From assembly GCA_017631085.1 (NCBI GenBank), contig JAGBTY010000023.1:49142-113141 (forward strand): a DNA stretch of 64,000 bases. The letters run 5' to 3'. The position numbers and the translations under genes are program-made. Of the stretch, positions 1 to 8,692 are shown piece after piece (position 1 is the stretch's first letter; every line of letters begins with the position of its first letter). The stretch is from Clostridia bacterium. Its GTDB lineage: Bacteria; Bacillota; Clostridia; Oscillospirales; CAG-272. The notes beneath the pieces were generated by a model. That model did no database searches. It saw only the letters and a list, made by a program, of their open reading frames with translations, and was not told where the DNA came from.

Positions 1-922
1 GAAGTCCTGCAATAGATTCAAGCAGTTCCCTTTGACCGCTTCCCGCAATGCCTGCAATACCGAGGATCTCTCCGCTGTTTGCGGAAAAGCTCACATCGTC
101 AAGCACCATGTTTCCCTCACTTCCCATCAATGAAAGCCCCTCTACATCAAGGCGTATCTCAGGATTTTCAGGCAACGGACGGTCGATATTGAGAACGACC
201 TTCTGGCCAACCATCATATCGGCAAGCTCTTTCTCATTTGTTTCGGTCGTATTGACGGTCTTTACGTGCTCACCCTTACGAAGCACAGTAACGCGATCCG
301 AAATAGCCATGACTTCATTGAGCTTATGGGTTATTATTATGACCGACTTACCGTCCTCGCGCATGGCACGAAGCACCTCAAAAAGACGGTCGATCTCTTG
401 AGGAGTCAGGACCGCAGTAGGTTCATCCAGAATAAGCACGTCAGCACCACGGTAAAGTGCCTTTACGATCTCGACTGTTTGCTTTTCCGAGACCGACATC
501 TCGTGGACTTTTTTATCTAATTCTATATGGAATCCGTATTTTTCGCTCATTGCGCTAATACGGTTTTTTGCTAATTTTATGTCGTATTTATCGTTACCAT
601 CAGCACCAAGGACGATATTCTCGGCAGCGGTAAAAACATCTATCAGCTTAAAGTGCTGATGGATCATACCGATATTGTAGCGAAAGGCATCTTTGGGAGA
701 ACGGATACTTGCTTCCTCGCCACGAATAAGAATAGTTCCCTCATCGGGATAATATATGCCTGCAAGCATATTCATAAGGGTAGTTTTTCCGCATCCATTC
801 TCTCCAAGAATAGAGAGAATCTCCCCTTTTTTTACGTCTATAGAAACGTTTTTGTTCGCAACGACTTTCGTACCAAACCGTTTGGTAATGCCACGGAGCT
901 CGATCACTGTTTGTTTTTTCAC
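1..922 (-). CDS. Nucleoside/sugar-type ABC transporter ATP-binding protein (partial, 3' end outside window)
   Basis: This is the ATPase of a BMP-family (purine nucleoside type) ABC importer. About 307 codons are visible and the gene runs off the left edge. The first nucleotide-binding domain has Walker A GENGCGKT (Cys where Ala is usual), a signature-like MSVSEKQ and Walker B LILDEPTAVLTPQE. The start of a second domain is visible as GIAGSGQREL, the degenerate P-loop typical of two-domain YufO/RbsA-like ATPases. The start is GTG at 922, because AAGGAG lies 8 bases upstream and no ATG occurs in that frame nearby. It follows the substrate-binding lipoprotein gene, so it should be co-transcribed with it; permease genes probably lie beyond the window. 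The specific substrate is inferred from the neighbours. Confidence 0.9.
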   Translation of the reverse strand, partial: MKKQTVIELRGITKRFGTKVVANKNVSIDVKKGEILSILGENGCGKTTLMNMLAGIYYPDEGTILIRGEEASIRSPKDAFRYNIGMIHQHFKLIDVFTAAENIVLGADGNDKYDIKLAKNRISAMSEKYGFHIELDKKVHEMSVSEKQTVEIVKALYRGADVLILDEPTAVLTPQEIDRLFEVLRAMREDGKSVIIITHKLNEVMAISDRVTVLRKGEHVKTVNTTETNEKELADMMVGQKVVLNIDRPLPENPEIRLDVEGLSLMGSEGNMVLDDVSFSANSGEILGIAGIAGSGQRELLESIAGL

Positions 923-973
923 AGATTTTTCTCCTTCATGTATTGAGTGTAAAATATGGATATCTATCGCATA

Positions 974-1043
974 AAGGGTTGTCGCAAAACGACAACCCTT
1001 ATGACCTTACATCACCGATCGCAACTTACACTCATGCGATCGG
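974..1043 (-). terminator. Two inverted repeats between lipoprotein and ATPase genes
   Basis: A 9-bp stem (1015-1023 with 1035-1043) is followed by an 11-bp stem with a 5-base loop (974-984 with 990-1000). Neither has a long U tract on the minus strand, so partial termination or RNA processing, giving more binding protein than ATPase, is more likely than full termination. This is inference from position. Confidence 0.5.
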
Positions 1044-1056
1044 CAAAAGAAATTAA

Positions 1057-2277
1057 TTAGTTTACTTCGGTAATGCCGTCTATACGAATATCAAAGTAAG
1101 GAGCGGAACGGAAGGAACTCTCGTCAAAGAAAGTCACGCCATTCTCTGTTTTGATAACATTGGTCTCGGGAACGAAGTCACCTGCATCGTCAACGTCTGC
1201 GAGGTATTTTGTCAAGTGCTCACCATCAACTGTAAATGTTGAACAATCAAATACCTTAAGCGTACCGTCATTCAGTTTAGCAGCAACCTCATCAAGCTTT
1301 GCCTGTGTGCCCTCAGCAGCAGCATCACCAAGTGCTGTGATCTTAACAGCACCGTTTTCAAGTGTACCGGTCCAGTCGTCAGCAATATCCTTGCCGTTCA
1401 TTACGCAGTCAAGCATATACTCAAAGTAAGGGATCCAGTCAATTCTGGATGCGATAACAAATGTGTTCTTTCCTGTTTCACCATTGTAAGCAACATTGGG
1501 AACGTTTGCGTTCTCACATGCGGTAGGAGCACCCATGGAGTCAGCATGCTGAGAGATAAGCTTACAGCCTGCGCCGATCAATGCCTCTGCAGTGGTCTTC
1601 TCAGCTGTCTCGTCATACCAAGAACCTGTGTAACGAACTTCCATAGTTACGTTTTCAACAATGCTCTTTACACCAAGATAGAAGGATGTGTATCCAGATA
1701 CAACCTCTGCATAAGGATGTGCTCCGACGTAACCGATCTTTGCGTTTTCATCTGTAACCTTGCCTTCTTCATCACCGTAGAGCTCAACGAGCTTCAATCC
1801 TGCAGCAACACCTGCAAGGAATCTGCCCTGGTAAATGGAAGCAAATGCGTTCTGATAGTTTGAAAGTCCTTCAGTGTGTGCCTTTGTACCTGTTGCGTGA
1901 CAGAACTGAACGTCCTCGAATTCTTCTGCAGCCTTGATCATATGAGCCTCGTGACCAAAGGAGTCGGCAAAAATAACATCGTAGCCGTCATCAGCAAAGT
2001 CTGCTGCCTTGTCGTAGCACTCGGTACCCTCGGGGATATCGGTAATAATTGTGTAGTGGTCCTCATCAAGACCTTTGTTTTCACAAGCCTTCTTGAATGC
2101 ATCAATAAAGTTCTTGTCGTAGGTAGAACTGTCACCGTGCAAACAGATCAGCGCTGCCTTGATGTCCTCTTTCTTTTCGCCATCACCATTGTTTTCACCG
2201 TTGCAGGAGCTAAGTGTAAAAATAGCGCCTACGAGCATAATAGCTACCAAGACCAAGGATAAAATTCTCTTAGACAT
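1057..2277 (-). CDS. BMP-family ABC transporter substrate-binding lipoprotein
   Basis: This is a predicted extracellular lipoprotein of 406 residues that captures the substrate for the ABC importer encoded downstream. The N-terminus is a lipoprotein signal: KR, a hydrophobic stretch, then the lipobox LSSC with the lipidated Cys near residue 25. The mature part resembles the Bmp/Med/PnrA family of periplasmic-binding folds (for example VIFADSFGHE, FCHATGTKAH and GYVGAHPYAEV), members of which bind purine nucleosides. The start at 2277 has AGGAGG upstream. It has its own strong promoter at 2409-2437, and a xanthine phosphoribosyltransferase gene lies just upstream, which supports a nucleoside or purine substrate. 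The exact ligand cannot be read from sequence. Confidence 0.92.
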   Translation of the reverse strand: MSKRILSLVLVAIMLVGAIFTLSSCNGENNGDGEKKEDIKAALICLHGDSSTYDKNFIDAFKKACENKGLDEDHYTIITDIPEGTECYDKAADFADDGYDVIFADSFGHEAHMIKAAEEFEDVQFCHATGTKAHTEGLSNYQNAFASIYQGRFLAGVAAGLKLVELYGDEEGKVTDENAKIGYVGAHPYAEVVSGYTSFYLGVKSIVENVTMEVRYTGSWYDETAEKTTAEALIGAGCKLISQHADSMGAPTACENANVPNVAYNGETGKNTFVIASRIDWIPYFEYMLDCVMNGKDIADDWTGTLENGAVKITALGDAAAEGTQAKLDEVAAKLNDGTLKVFDCSTFTVDGEHLTKYLADVDDAGDFVPETNVIKTENGVTFFDESSFRSAPYFDIRIDGITEVN

Positions 2278-2408
2278 AGTTGGGATTCCTCCTAAAAAAT
2301 ATAATATTTATTTACAAGGACAAGCCTTATAAATCAAGATAATAACCGCTAAAAAACAGAGCGGTACATACATAATAAAATTTAACTTATACATGTATAT
2401 ATGTTAGA

Positions 2409-2437
2409 ATTATAGCATCTTCCGTCACTATTGTCAA
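2409..2437 (-). promoter_or_regulatory. Sigma-A promoter of the BMP transporter operon
   Basis: On the minus strand TTGACA (2437-2432) and TATAAT (2414-2409) are separated by 17 bases, a full consensus match. The roughly 125-base leader holds a small hairpin (2345-2350 with 2360-2365) but no riboswitch I recognise. Confidence 0.85.
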
Positions 2438-2494
2438 TAGTTTGACAAAAAGAACGGTAAGGTATTATTTTTTGACATCACAAATACATCGGCG

Positions 2495-3082
2495 TTATTC
2501 CTCTTGTTTGCGGAAAACTACTGTTTTAGTCGCTGCATCCATGGATTCAATGATAGCAAGGGATTCAAGTCGGTAACCGAGATTTCGAATACTTCTACCT
2601 CCGTACTGAAACCCCTTTTCGATCACAATACCAATGCCCTCAACAACGGCGCCCGCCGCCTCGGCAATAGAAATAAGTCCCTGAAGTGCACAGCCATTTG
2701 CTAAAAAGTCGTCAATAATAAGGATTCGGTCAGCACTGGATAAGAAGCTCTTCGATACAATGATCTGATTTTTGTTCTTGTGCGTAAAGGATTCGACCTC
2801 GGTGGTATACATATCCCCATCAATATTAATACTCTTTGCTTTTTTGGCAAAAACCATAGGAACGTCAAAACAACGTGCAACTGCATAAGCTATCGCTATA
2901 CCTGATGCCTCGATTGTCAAAACCTTTGTAATATTCAAGTCTGCGAAACGTCTGTGAAATTCCTCGCCGATCTTATCAAGAAGCGCAACGTCCATCTGGT
3001 GGTTGAGAAAACTGTCCACCTTAAGCACGTTACCTTCCTTCACAACACCATCTTTCATAATACGCTCTTCTAAGAAATTCAT
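2495..3082 (-). CDS. xpt: Xanthine phosphoribosyltransferase
   Basis: This cytoplasmic enzyme converts xanthine and PRPP to XMP in purine salvage. The 195-residue length matches the Xpt family. Recognisable segments are the N-terminal LKVDSFLNHQ, the PRPP-binding LIIDDFLANG motif near residues 120-130, and GIGIVIEKGFQ followed by LGYRLESLA near the C-terminus, all close to Bacillus Xpt. The start at 3082 aligns with the family N-terminus and has GAGGT upstream. Its own consensus promoter sits about 30 bases upstream, so there is no room for the guanine riboswitch that often controls this gene. The neighbouring nucleoside-type ABC importer fits a purine salvage cluster. Confidence 0.96.
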   Translation of the reverse strand: MNFLEERIMKDGVVKEGNVLKVDSFLNHQMDVALLDKIGEEFHRRFADLNITKVLTIEASGIAIAYAVARCFDVPMVFAKKAKSINIDGDMYTTEVESFTHKNKNQIIVSKSFLSSADRILIIDDFLANGCALQGLISIAEAAGAVVEGIGIVIEKGFQYGGRSIRNLGYRLESLAIIESMDAATKTVVFRKQEE

Positions 3083-3116
3083 GTCTAATTACCTCAACGC
3101 TCATATCATTACATTA

Positions 3117-3145
3117 ATTATACTTTATTTGTCGCTTTTTGTCAA
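3117..3145 (-). promoter_or_regulatory. Sigma-A promoter of xpt
   Basis: On the minus strand TTGACA (3145-3140), a 17-base spacer and TATAAT (3122-3117) are a perfect consensus. The transcript would start near 3110, leaving a very short leader. Confidence 0.9.
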
Positions 3146-3382
3146 CCAAAAAAACGGAGAATTTTTAATTTTTTTCCTTTTTTTATATGCCTGAGAAGTC
3201 AAATTTTTATTATGGATATTTGCTCAAATAACTTTGCACACAAGTGTATAAAATCACCCATTTAAAGCGTAAGTTCACAATATGCAGCAACTCACAGGTT
3301 GGCACGAAAATCCCTTTTATAAAGAGTATAATTCAATTCATTTTTGAATACACTAACCCTGAATAAATCTATGAGGTGAATT

Positions 3383-3907
3383 ATGAAACGATCGATAGGA
3401 CTTTGGGAGTTTTTAGGGTTTGCCGTAACCTCGCTTGGAGGAACTCTTTTACATTTTTTATACAGGTGGCTTGGAGAGGCAGCTTGGATCGCCCCCTTTT
3501 CAGGAATAAACGAATCAACGTGGGAACATATGAAGCTTCTCTTCTGGCCGATGTTTCTATTTGCCATCGTTCAGAGCTTTTTCTTTAAGGACGATAAACG
3601 CTTTTGGTGCATAAAGCTCAACGGTGTTTTGCTCGGTCTTGTTCTTATTCCTATCATCTTCTACACCTACAATGGTGTATTTGGAAAATCTCCCGATTGG
3701 ATAAACATTGTGATCTTCTTTATCTCTGTTGCGATCACCTATATATACGAAACCCATCAATTTGCAAATAAAACAACTCCCTGTAAAAACTCAAAAATCG
3801 CAATTGCGATCCTATGCATTATTGCTATTTCTTTTGTACTGTTCACTTTTGTTACTCCCAAGATCGCTATTTTTAAAGATCCTTTAACACAAACATACGG
3901 TATATAA
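3383..3907 (+). CDS. Small integral membrane protein (DUF6512-like)
   Basis: The 174-residue protein is very hydrophobic, with about five likely membrane spans. It carries the conserved-looking core GTLLHFLY...NESTWEHMKLLFWP near residues 20-55, which I associate with an uncharacterised Firmicutes membrane family (DUF6512). No catalytic motif is visible and I cannot assign a function. The start at 3383 has GAGGTG upstream. A TATAAT box lies near 3330, but no convincing -35 was found. The gene stands alone, followed by a strong hairpin at 4010-4039. Confidence 0.75.
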   Translation: MKRSIGLWEFLGFAVTSLGGTLLHFLYRWLGEAAWIAPFSGINESTWEHMKLLFWPMFLFAIVQSFFFKDDKRFWCIKLNGVLLGLVLIPIIFYTYNGVFGKSPDWINIVIFFISVAITYIYETHQFANKTTPCKNSKIAIAILCIIAISFVLFTFVTPKIAIFKDPLTQTYGI

Positions 3908-4009
3908 GAGAAGGGGCTGTCATATTTGACGATACCGAAAAGTCCTAAAAACAAAGTAAAAAGCTATCCCTCAAATAGTAAAAAACACAAATGAGACAAT
4001 CATAATGTA

Positions 4010-4047
4010 GAAAACAGAGCCGAAAACGGCTCTGTTTTCATTTTTAT
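4010..4047 (+). terminator. Rho-independent terminator after the small membrane protein
   Basis: A 13-bp perfect stem (4010-4022 with 4027-4039), an AAAA loop, then ATTTTTATT on the plus strand. Confidence 0.8.
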
Positions 4048-4158
4048 TCGGACTTTTCTACCGCCGTTTTCGAGACTCGACGTACCTATTGTACGCCTCA
4101 CGTCTCGAAAAACGGCGCTTCTCGCCTAAATCTGACTGTCTCCTTACACACAAATTTC

Positions 4159-4193
4159 GTGGCTGTCTCAAATTTGAAATTTGAGACAGCCAC
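4159..4193 (-). terminator. 17-bp palindrome downstream of ilvE
   Basis: Perfect inverted repeat (4159-4175 with 4177-4193) about 45 bases after the ilvE stop. The following minus-strand sequence is only weakly T-rich, so its role as a terminator is probable but not certain. Confidence 0.5.
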
Positions 4194-4238
4194 CTGTGTT
4201 ATTGCTACTAAAAGTAACAGAAATTTAATTCAAATTAC

Positions 4239-5270
4239 TTATTTTACCTTGATCTCGCGGATCCAGCCTTCAGGAGCTTCGATCCTACCCATCTGAATAC
4301 CTGTCAAGGTATCGTAAAGCTTCTTGGTAACCTCACCCATCTCGCTCATGCCGCTGGGGAAGCAGATCTCCTTGCCGTGATCAACGACCTTACCCACGGG
4401 AGAGATAACTGCCGCAGTACCGCAAAGACCGCATTCAGCAAAGTCCTTGACCTCCTCAAGCAATACTTCTCTTTCCTCAACTTCCATACCGAGATATTCC
4501 TTTGCAACATAGCAGAGAGAACGTCTTGTGATAGAAGGAAGGATCGTGTCAGACTTAGGTGTTACGAGCTTTCCGTCTTTGGTAACAAAGAGGAAGTTTG
4601 CTCCGCCGGTCTCCTCGACCTTGGTTCTTGTCGCGGAATCGAGATACATATTTTCATCGTATCCCTGATTGTGAGCATCAACGATAGCATGTAAGCTCAT
4701 TGCGTAGTTAAGTCCTGCCTTGATATGACCTGTTCCGCGGGGAGCGGCACGGTCAAGATCGCATACACGAAGTGTAAGAGGTCTTACACCGCCTTTGAAG
4801 TAAGGACCAACGGGTGTTGCGAATATACGGAACTGATACTCGGTAGCAGGCTTTACACCTATAACCTGATTGCTTCCGAACATATAGGGACGGAGGTACA
4901 TAGTAGCACCGGAGCCGTAAGGAGGAACGAAATCAGCGTTTGCAGCAACGACTGCCTCAACTGCCTCAATAAACTTATCCTCGGGATATGCGGGCATTTC
5001 AAGTCTTCTTGCACTGTCTGCCATTCTCTTTGCGTTGAGGTCGGGACGGAAGGTTACGATTCGACCGTCCTCGGTACGATATGCCTTAAGTCCCTCAAAA
5101 ACTGTCTGTGCGTACTGGAATACGCCTGCGCACTCGTTAAGTACTACGTTTGCATCTTCTGTGAGGAATCCCTCTTCCCATGCTCCGTTTTTGTAGTTTG
5201 CAACGTATCTCTTATCTGTCTGGATATATCCAAAGCCCAAATTGGACCAATCTAATTGCTTATTACTCAT
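4239..5270 (-). CDS. ilvE: Branched-chain amino acid aminotransferase
   Basis: This PLP enzyme interconverts branched-chain 2-oxoacids and Leu, Ile or Val with glutamate/2-oxoglutarate. The 343-residue length fits the longer (eukaryote-like) BCAT subgroup. Motifs include VFEGLKAYR near residues 57-65, the PLP lysine K184 in GTGHIKAGLNYA, EETGGANF and the TILPSITRRSL cofactor-binding segment. The start at 5270 has AAAGGAG upstream. It is the last gene of the long minus-strand operon behind the isoleucine T-box, 42 bases after the oxidoreductase gamma subunit. That placement makes it the amination step for 2-oxoacids produced or consumed by the oxidoreductase. Confidence 0.96.
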   Translation of the reverse strand: MSNKQLDWSNLGFGYIQTDKRYVANYKNGAWEEGFLTEDANVVLNECAGVFQYAQTVFEGLKAYRTEDGRIVTFRPDLNAKRMADSARRLEMPAYPEDKFIEAVEAVVAANADFVPPYGSGATMYLRPYMFGSNQVIGVKPATEYQFRIFATPVGPYFKGGVRPLTLRVCDLDRAAPRGTGHIKAGLNYAMSLHAIVDAHNQGYDENMYLDSATRTKVEETGGANFLFVTKDGKLVTPKSDTILPSITRRSLCYVAKEYLGMEVEEREVLLEEVKDFAECGLCGTAAVISPVGKVVDHGKEICFPSGMSEMGEVTKKLYDTLTGIQMGRIEAPEGWIREIKVK

Positions 5271-5312
5271 GATATTTTCTCCTTTGCGTCACGTTTGTTG
5301 CTTTGGGCAAAA

Positions 5313-5852
5313 TTATTTGTTATAATTTTTTCCGAGGCTCAAAGCCTTCATATTAAGCTCTTTAAGAGCTGCCTTCTTTGCGGGAACAAGTTTTTCTACT
5401 ACCTCTTCAACACCCTCAAAAGAAAGCTCGGGGTGATTTTCAAGAAGATGACCTACGATGATCATGTTAGCAAGGGTAGAAATTCCCTCGTCCTTTGCCA
5501 TCTGCGTAGCGGGAATATAAAATACCTCTACGTCATCTCTCTCCACCTTTACATCTATCAAAGAGGAATCAACGTATATCTGTCCGCCAGCAACCACCGT
5601 ATTCACGTATTTTTCAAGTGAAGGAAGGTTCATTGCAATAAGAACGTCGGGAGACGTAACGATAGGAGAGCCAACGGGTGTATCCGAAAGGATAACGTTA
5701 CAGTTAGCCGTTCCTCCACGCATTTCAGGTCCATAGGAAGGAAGCCATGACACCTGAAGTTCTTCGAGAAGTCCCTTATATGCCAAAAACTTTCCCGAGA
5801 AAAGAATGCCCTGTCCACCAAATCCTGCTATAAGCATCTCTGTAGTTTTCAT
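5313..5852 (-). CDS. 2-oxoacid:ferredoxin oxidoreductase, gamma subunit
   Basis: This 179-residue subunit belongs to a CoA-dependent 2-oxoacid:ferredoxin oxidoreductase (VOR/KOR type). It shows the gamma-domain signature [12 protein letters not shown] at residues 10-21, [13 protein letters not shown], and the LPSLEKY segment, as in stand-alone VorC/KorC/PorG subunits. Its ATG overlaps the TGA of the beta subunit by four bases (ATGA), implying translational coupling. The enzyme reversibly interconverts 2-oxoacid plus CoA with acyl-CoA, CO2 and reduced ferredoxin. With ilvE next door, branched-chain 2-oxoacids are the probable substrates. Confidence 0.93.
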   Translation of the reverse strand: MKTTEMLIAGFGGQGILFSGKFLAYKGLLEELQVSWLPSYGPEMRGGTANCNVILSDTPVGSPIVTSPDVLIAMNLPSLEKYVNTVVAGGQIYVDSSLIDVKVERDDVEVFYIPATQMAKDEGISTLANMIIVGHLLENHPELSFEGVEEVVEKLVPAKKAALKELNMKALSLGKNYNK

Positions 5853-6607
5853 TTTGCAGCATCCTCCTTTTCGGATCTATCCTTATATACACCGATTGGG
5901 TAATAAGGAAGCATATCGCTCTCTACCCACTCAAGTGCCTGCTTGGGTGTCATTCCCCAGTTGGTAGGACAAGCGGAAACGACCTCAACAAAGGAGAATC
6001 CCTTTCCTTCGATCTGATTCTGGAATGCCTTCTTTATTGCCTTCTTGGCATTCTTTACGTTCTTAACGTTATTTACGGCAACTCGAGTGATATACTCGGG
6101 ACCCTCAAGGGTTGCGAGCATCTCGCTGACCTTTATAGGCCATCCGCAATGGTTTACGTCACGGCCGTAAGGAGATGTCTGTGTGACCTGACCGGGAAGG
6201 CTGGTAGGAGCCATCTGTCCGCCCGTCATACCGTAGATCGCGTTATTTACGAAAATAACCGTAATGTTCTCATTTCTTGCGGCAGAATGTACTGTCTCTG
6301 CCATACCGATAGATGCAAGGTCTCCGTCACCCTGATATGTAAATACGATATTATCGGGGCGGCAACGCTTGATGCCCGTAGCAACTGCGGGTGCTCTTCC
6401 GTGAGGAGCTTCGATCATATCGCAACTAAAATAATCATATGCCATAACCGCACATCCAACGGGAGCTACTCCGATCGCTTTTCCCTCTATTCCAAGCTCG
6501 TCCATAGCCTCGGCTACAAGACGGTGGATAATACCGTGAGGGCAACCGGGACAGTAATGAAACGGTGCATCGGTCAAAGATTTAGGTTTTTCAAATACTA
6601 TCGCCAT
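5849..6607 (-). CDS. 2-oxoacid:ferredoxin oxidoreductase, beta (thiamine diphosphate) subunit
   Basis: This 252-residue catalytic subunit binds thiamine diphosphate and probably one [4Fe-4S] cluster. It has the CPGC motif (C19 and C22), GVAPVGC, the ThDP motif [12 protein letters not shown] followed by [11 protein letters not shown], and [10 protein letters not shown] near the C-terminus. I choose ATG at 6607, because AAAGGAG lies just upstream and homologous proteins begin close to the CPGC motif; a longer in-frame extension exists upstream but overlaps the alpha subunit. It begins 2 bases after the alpha stop and overlaps the gamma start by 4 bases, so the three subunits form a tightly coupled unit. 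Confidence 0.94.
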   Translation of the reverse strand: MAIVFEKPKSLTDAPFHYCPGCPHGIIHRLVAEAMDELGIEGKAIGVAPVGCAVMAYDYFSCDMIEAPHGRAPAVATGIKRCRPDNIVFTYQGDGDLASIGMAETVHSAARNENITVIFVNNAIYGMTGGQMAPTSLPGQVTQTSPYGRDVNHCGWPIKVSEMLATLEGPEYITRVAVNNVKNVKNAKKAIKKAFQNQIEGKGFSFVEVVSACPTNWGMTPKQALEWVESDMLPYYPIGVYKDRSEKEDAAK

Positions 6608-6609
6608 AA

Positions 6610-7671
6610 TCAGAATTCTCCTTTCTCTGCCTTGTGGATAGCAGAAAGTACTTCTTCGGGGGTGGGTATCATGCCACCTGTGCGATTGCAAAGAGAAACA
6701 GGTCTCTTGCACTCGGTCGCAAGCTTTACGTCCTCTATCATCTGTCCCATGCTAAGTTCTACAGAGATAAAGGATTTAACCTTATCTGCAGCCGCCTTAA
6801 GAACTTCTGTGGGAAACGGCCACAAGGTGATAGGACGAATAAGACCTACCTTGATGCCCTCTTTTCTTGCTTCAGCAACTGCGTTTTTAGCTATTCTCGA
6901 AGCAATACCGAATGCAACTACGCATATCTCTGCGTCGTCCATCATGTATTCCTCCCACATAGCCTCGTTCTTTTCTATTTCTGCATACTTTTCGAAGCGC
7001 TCAAAGTTCTTCTTCTCAAGCTCATCGGGCTTAAGATAAAGCGAGTTTACAATGTTGTGAGGGCGCTTGCACTCTGTGCCTGTAAGTGCCCAAGGCTTCT
7101 CATATACAGTGGGCTCGGCATCCTCAAATGTGATAGGCTCCATCATCTGACCAATAGTTCCGTCTGCAAGGAGCATTGTGGTCACACAATACTTGTCTGC
7201 AAGATCAAAGCCCTTAATGGTAAGACTTGCCATCTCCTGAACGGATGCAGGAGCTAAAACGATCATACGGTAGTCACCGTGACCGCCACCCTTGGTAGCT
7301 TGGAAATAGTCCGACTGTGAAGGCTGAATTCCTCCAAGTCCTGGGCCTCCGCGCTGTACGTTAACAACGAGTGCAGGTACGTCAGAACCTGCTATGTAGC
7401 TAAGTCCTTCTGACTTGAGAGAGATTCCGGGGCTCGAAGAAGAGGTCATAACTCTCATTCCTGCCGCAGCCGCACCGTATACCATATTGATAGATGCGAT
7501 CTCACTCTCTGCCTGAAGAAATACACCGCCGATCTTGGGCATTTTCTTTGCCATATATGCGGCTATTTCTGTTTGAGGCGTAATTGGGTATCCAAAATAG
7601 TGGAGACAGCCCGCTCTGATAGCAGCCTCCGCGATCGCCTCATTACCTTTCATTAAAATTCTTTCTGCCAT
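6610..7671 (-). CDS. vorB: 2-oxoacid:ferredoxin oxidoreductase, alpha subunit (VorB-like)
   Basis: This 353-residue subunit supplies the pyrimidine-binding and transketolase C-terminal domains of a 2-oxoacid:ferredoxin oxidoreductase. Visible motifs are [36 protein letters not shown], the [10 protein letters not shown] loop and [11 protein letters not shown], all typical of the stand-alone alpha subunits VorB/KorA. ATG at 7671 is chosen because GGAG lies 6 bases upstream. A small 7-bp hairpin (7687-7702) precedes the gene. The VOR versus KOR assignment rests on neighbours (IlvE, short-chain acyl-CoA synthetases, isoleucine T-box) more than on sequence, so the symbol is tentative. Confidence 0.9.
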   Translation of the reverse strand: MAERILMKGNEAIAEAAIRAGCLHYFGYPITPQTEIAAYMAKKMPKIGGVFLQAESEIASINMVYGAAAAGMRVMTSSSSPGISLKSEGLSYIAGSDVPALVVNVQRGGPGLGGIQPSQSDYFQATKGGGHGDYRMIVLAPASVQEMASLTIKGFDLADKYCVTTMLLADGTIGQMMEPITFEDAEPTVYEKPWALTGTECKRPHNIVNSLYLKPDELEKKNFERFEKYAEIEKNEAMWEEYMMDDAEICVVAFGIASRIAKNAVAEARKEGIKVGLIRPITLWPFPTEVLKAAADKVKSFISVELSMGQMIEDVKLATECKRPVSLCNRTGGMIPTPEEVLSAIHKAEKGEF

Positions 7672-7764
7672 AATTTTCTCCATTCTGTCGCTATGTAGCG
7701 ACTGCAAAAATCCAAGCGTTGACGCTATGACCTGCGATCAGATCATGAATGCCTCTCGCTAATC

Positions 7765-7971
7765 TTACTTTTCAATAGTTATGATGCAATCGGGACACAT
7801 GGTCGCGCAGAATGCACAGCCTATGCATTTTTCCTGATACTTCATAAATGCGGGAGAATATCCCTTTGGGTTAAGCTTATCGTCTGCGATCGCAAGACAA
7901 TTTTTCGGACATGCATCAACACACAAGCCGCAGCCCTTACACTTATCAGTGTCAAAAGTTACCTTGATCAT
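7765..7971 (-). CDS. Ferredoxin-type 2x[4Fe-4S] subunit of the 2-oxoacid oxidoreductase
   Basis: This 68-residue protein has two complete cluster motifs, CKGCGLCVDACP and CIGCAFCATMCP, so it should carry two [4Fe-4S] clusters and pass electrons between the ThDP subunit and free ferredoxin. The ATG at 7971 is preceded by GGAGG with good spacing; an upstream in-frame extension lacks a ribosome binding site and overlaps the preceding gene. Delta subunits of VOR/KOR complexes are commonly encoded beside the alpha subunit like this. Confidence 0.94.
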   Translation of the reverse strand: MIKVTFDTDKCKGCGLCVDACPKNCLAIADDKLNPKGYSPAFMKYQEKCIGCAFCATMCPDCIITIEK

Positions 7972-8021
7972 CTTTGTTCCTCCTATTTTAATGACTCTGC
8001 TCCGACAGAATTTTAGTTCTA

Positions 8022-8690
8022 TCAATCCGGCAGGTCAAAATATTTTTTTTGAAGTGTCAATGGAAGAATCGGTATTCCCGATATTCCATCAGCTATACTT
8101 TTTTCGGCTGTATTAAGCCAGATAGGCAATCCGACCGCAGCACTGACCTTTTCTGCAAACTCCAACGAATCGATCACTGTCTCTCGTGTGGTTTCAGGTC
8201 CTATATTTGAGTTGTTTACAATACATGTAAACTTAATTCCCGATGCCTCCTCGATCTCTTTCATGATCTCTACCGTATCCTCCACGGTAGAAGTCAAAGG
8301 TCTGTATCGATTTATTACAAACGCCATGCGGTAGTTTCCCTCTGCTTTTATTGCGTCTGCAAATCTACCCAAAGCATATGCTCCTCGGTCGTCACCGCCG
8401 ATATCGACAACTCCATATATCGACTTGTCCTGAACGAGTCTGTAGCTCTCCGCAGGAATTGCGGGAAGGTCTACGTTCGTATTCGCGTAATGCGAGGAAA
8501 TAAGGCTAATGCCCCGCTCTGCGAGCTCCTTTTCGCTATCCTTTGTTCTGAAATACGGATTTACGATATCAAGATCGGCAATGCATACCTTTTTGCCTTC
8601 TTCTGCCAAAAGCATCGCGTAATTAACGGCAATATTCGTTTTACCGCTACCGTAATGCCCCGCAAAGAGAGTTAATCTTTTATGTTCCAT
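8022..8690 (-). CDS. P-loop NTPase of the MinD/ParA/CobQ (SIMIBI) class in the oxidoreductase operon
   Basis: The 222-residue protein starts with a P-loop (GHYGSGKTN, residues 11-19), followed by the LDIVNPYFRTKD switch-like segment near residue 42-53 and DIGGDDRGA near residue 96. The overall pattern is that of soluble MinD/ParA/CobQ-type ATPases; no cysteine pair typical of Fe-S scaffold NTPases (Mrp/ApbC) is evident. Its start lies 2 bases after the stop of the upstream synthetase gene with no clear ribosome binding site, suggesting translational coupling. Its role is unknown. Assembly or activation of the ferredoxin-dependent oxidoreductase is a guess from context. Confidence 0.8.
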   Translation of the reverse strand: MEHKRLTLFAGHYGSGKTNIAVNYAMLLAEEGKKVCIADLDIVNPYFRTKDSEKELAERGISLISSHYANTNVDLPAIPAESYRLVQDKSIYGVVDIGGDDRGAYALGRFADAIKAEGNYRMAFVINRYRPLTSTVEDTVEIMKEIEEASGIKFTCIVNNSNIGPETTRETVIDSLEFAEKVSAAVGLPIWLNTAEKSIADGISGIPILPLTLQKKYFDLPD

Positions 8691-8692
8691 AC

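Larger units (their letters stand above)
3908..4238. other. 331-bp gene-free gap with three inverted repeats
   Basis: No gene is seen here. The gap contains (1) a 13-bp stem with an AAAA loop, 4010-4039, followed by a T-rich stretch, which is a terminator for the upstream plus-strand gene; (2) a long interrupted inverted repeat, 4062-4076 with 4102-4117, carrying CGCCGTTTT and its complement; and (3) a perfect 17-bp palindrome with a one-base centre, 4159-4193, which may end the minus-strand operon finishing at ilvE. Confidence 0.6.

Noticed and set aside
3083-3116. Guanine riboswitch before xpt
   Set aside because: The consensus promoter lies so close to the gene that the leader is only about 30 bases, and no purine aptamer sequence is present.
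6608-6712. Longer N-terminus of the oxidoreductase beta subunit
   Set aside because: The extension overlaps the alpha subunit gene and the family start and ribosome site are at 6607.
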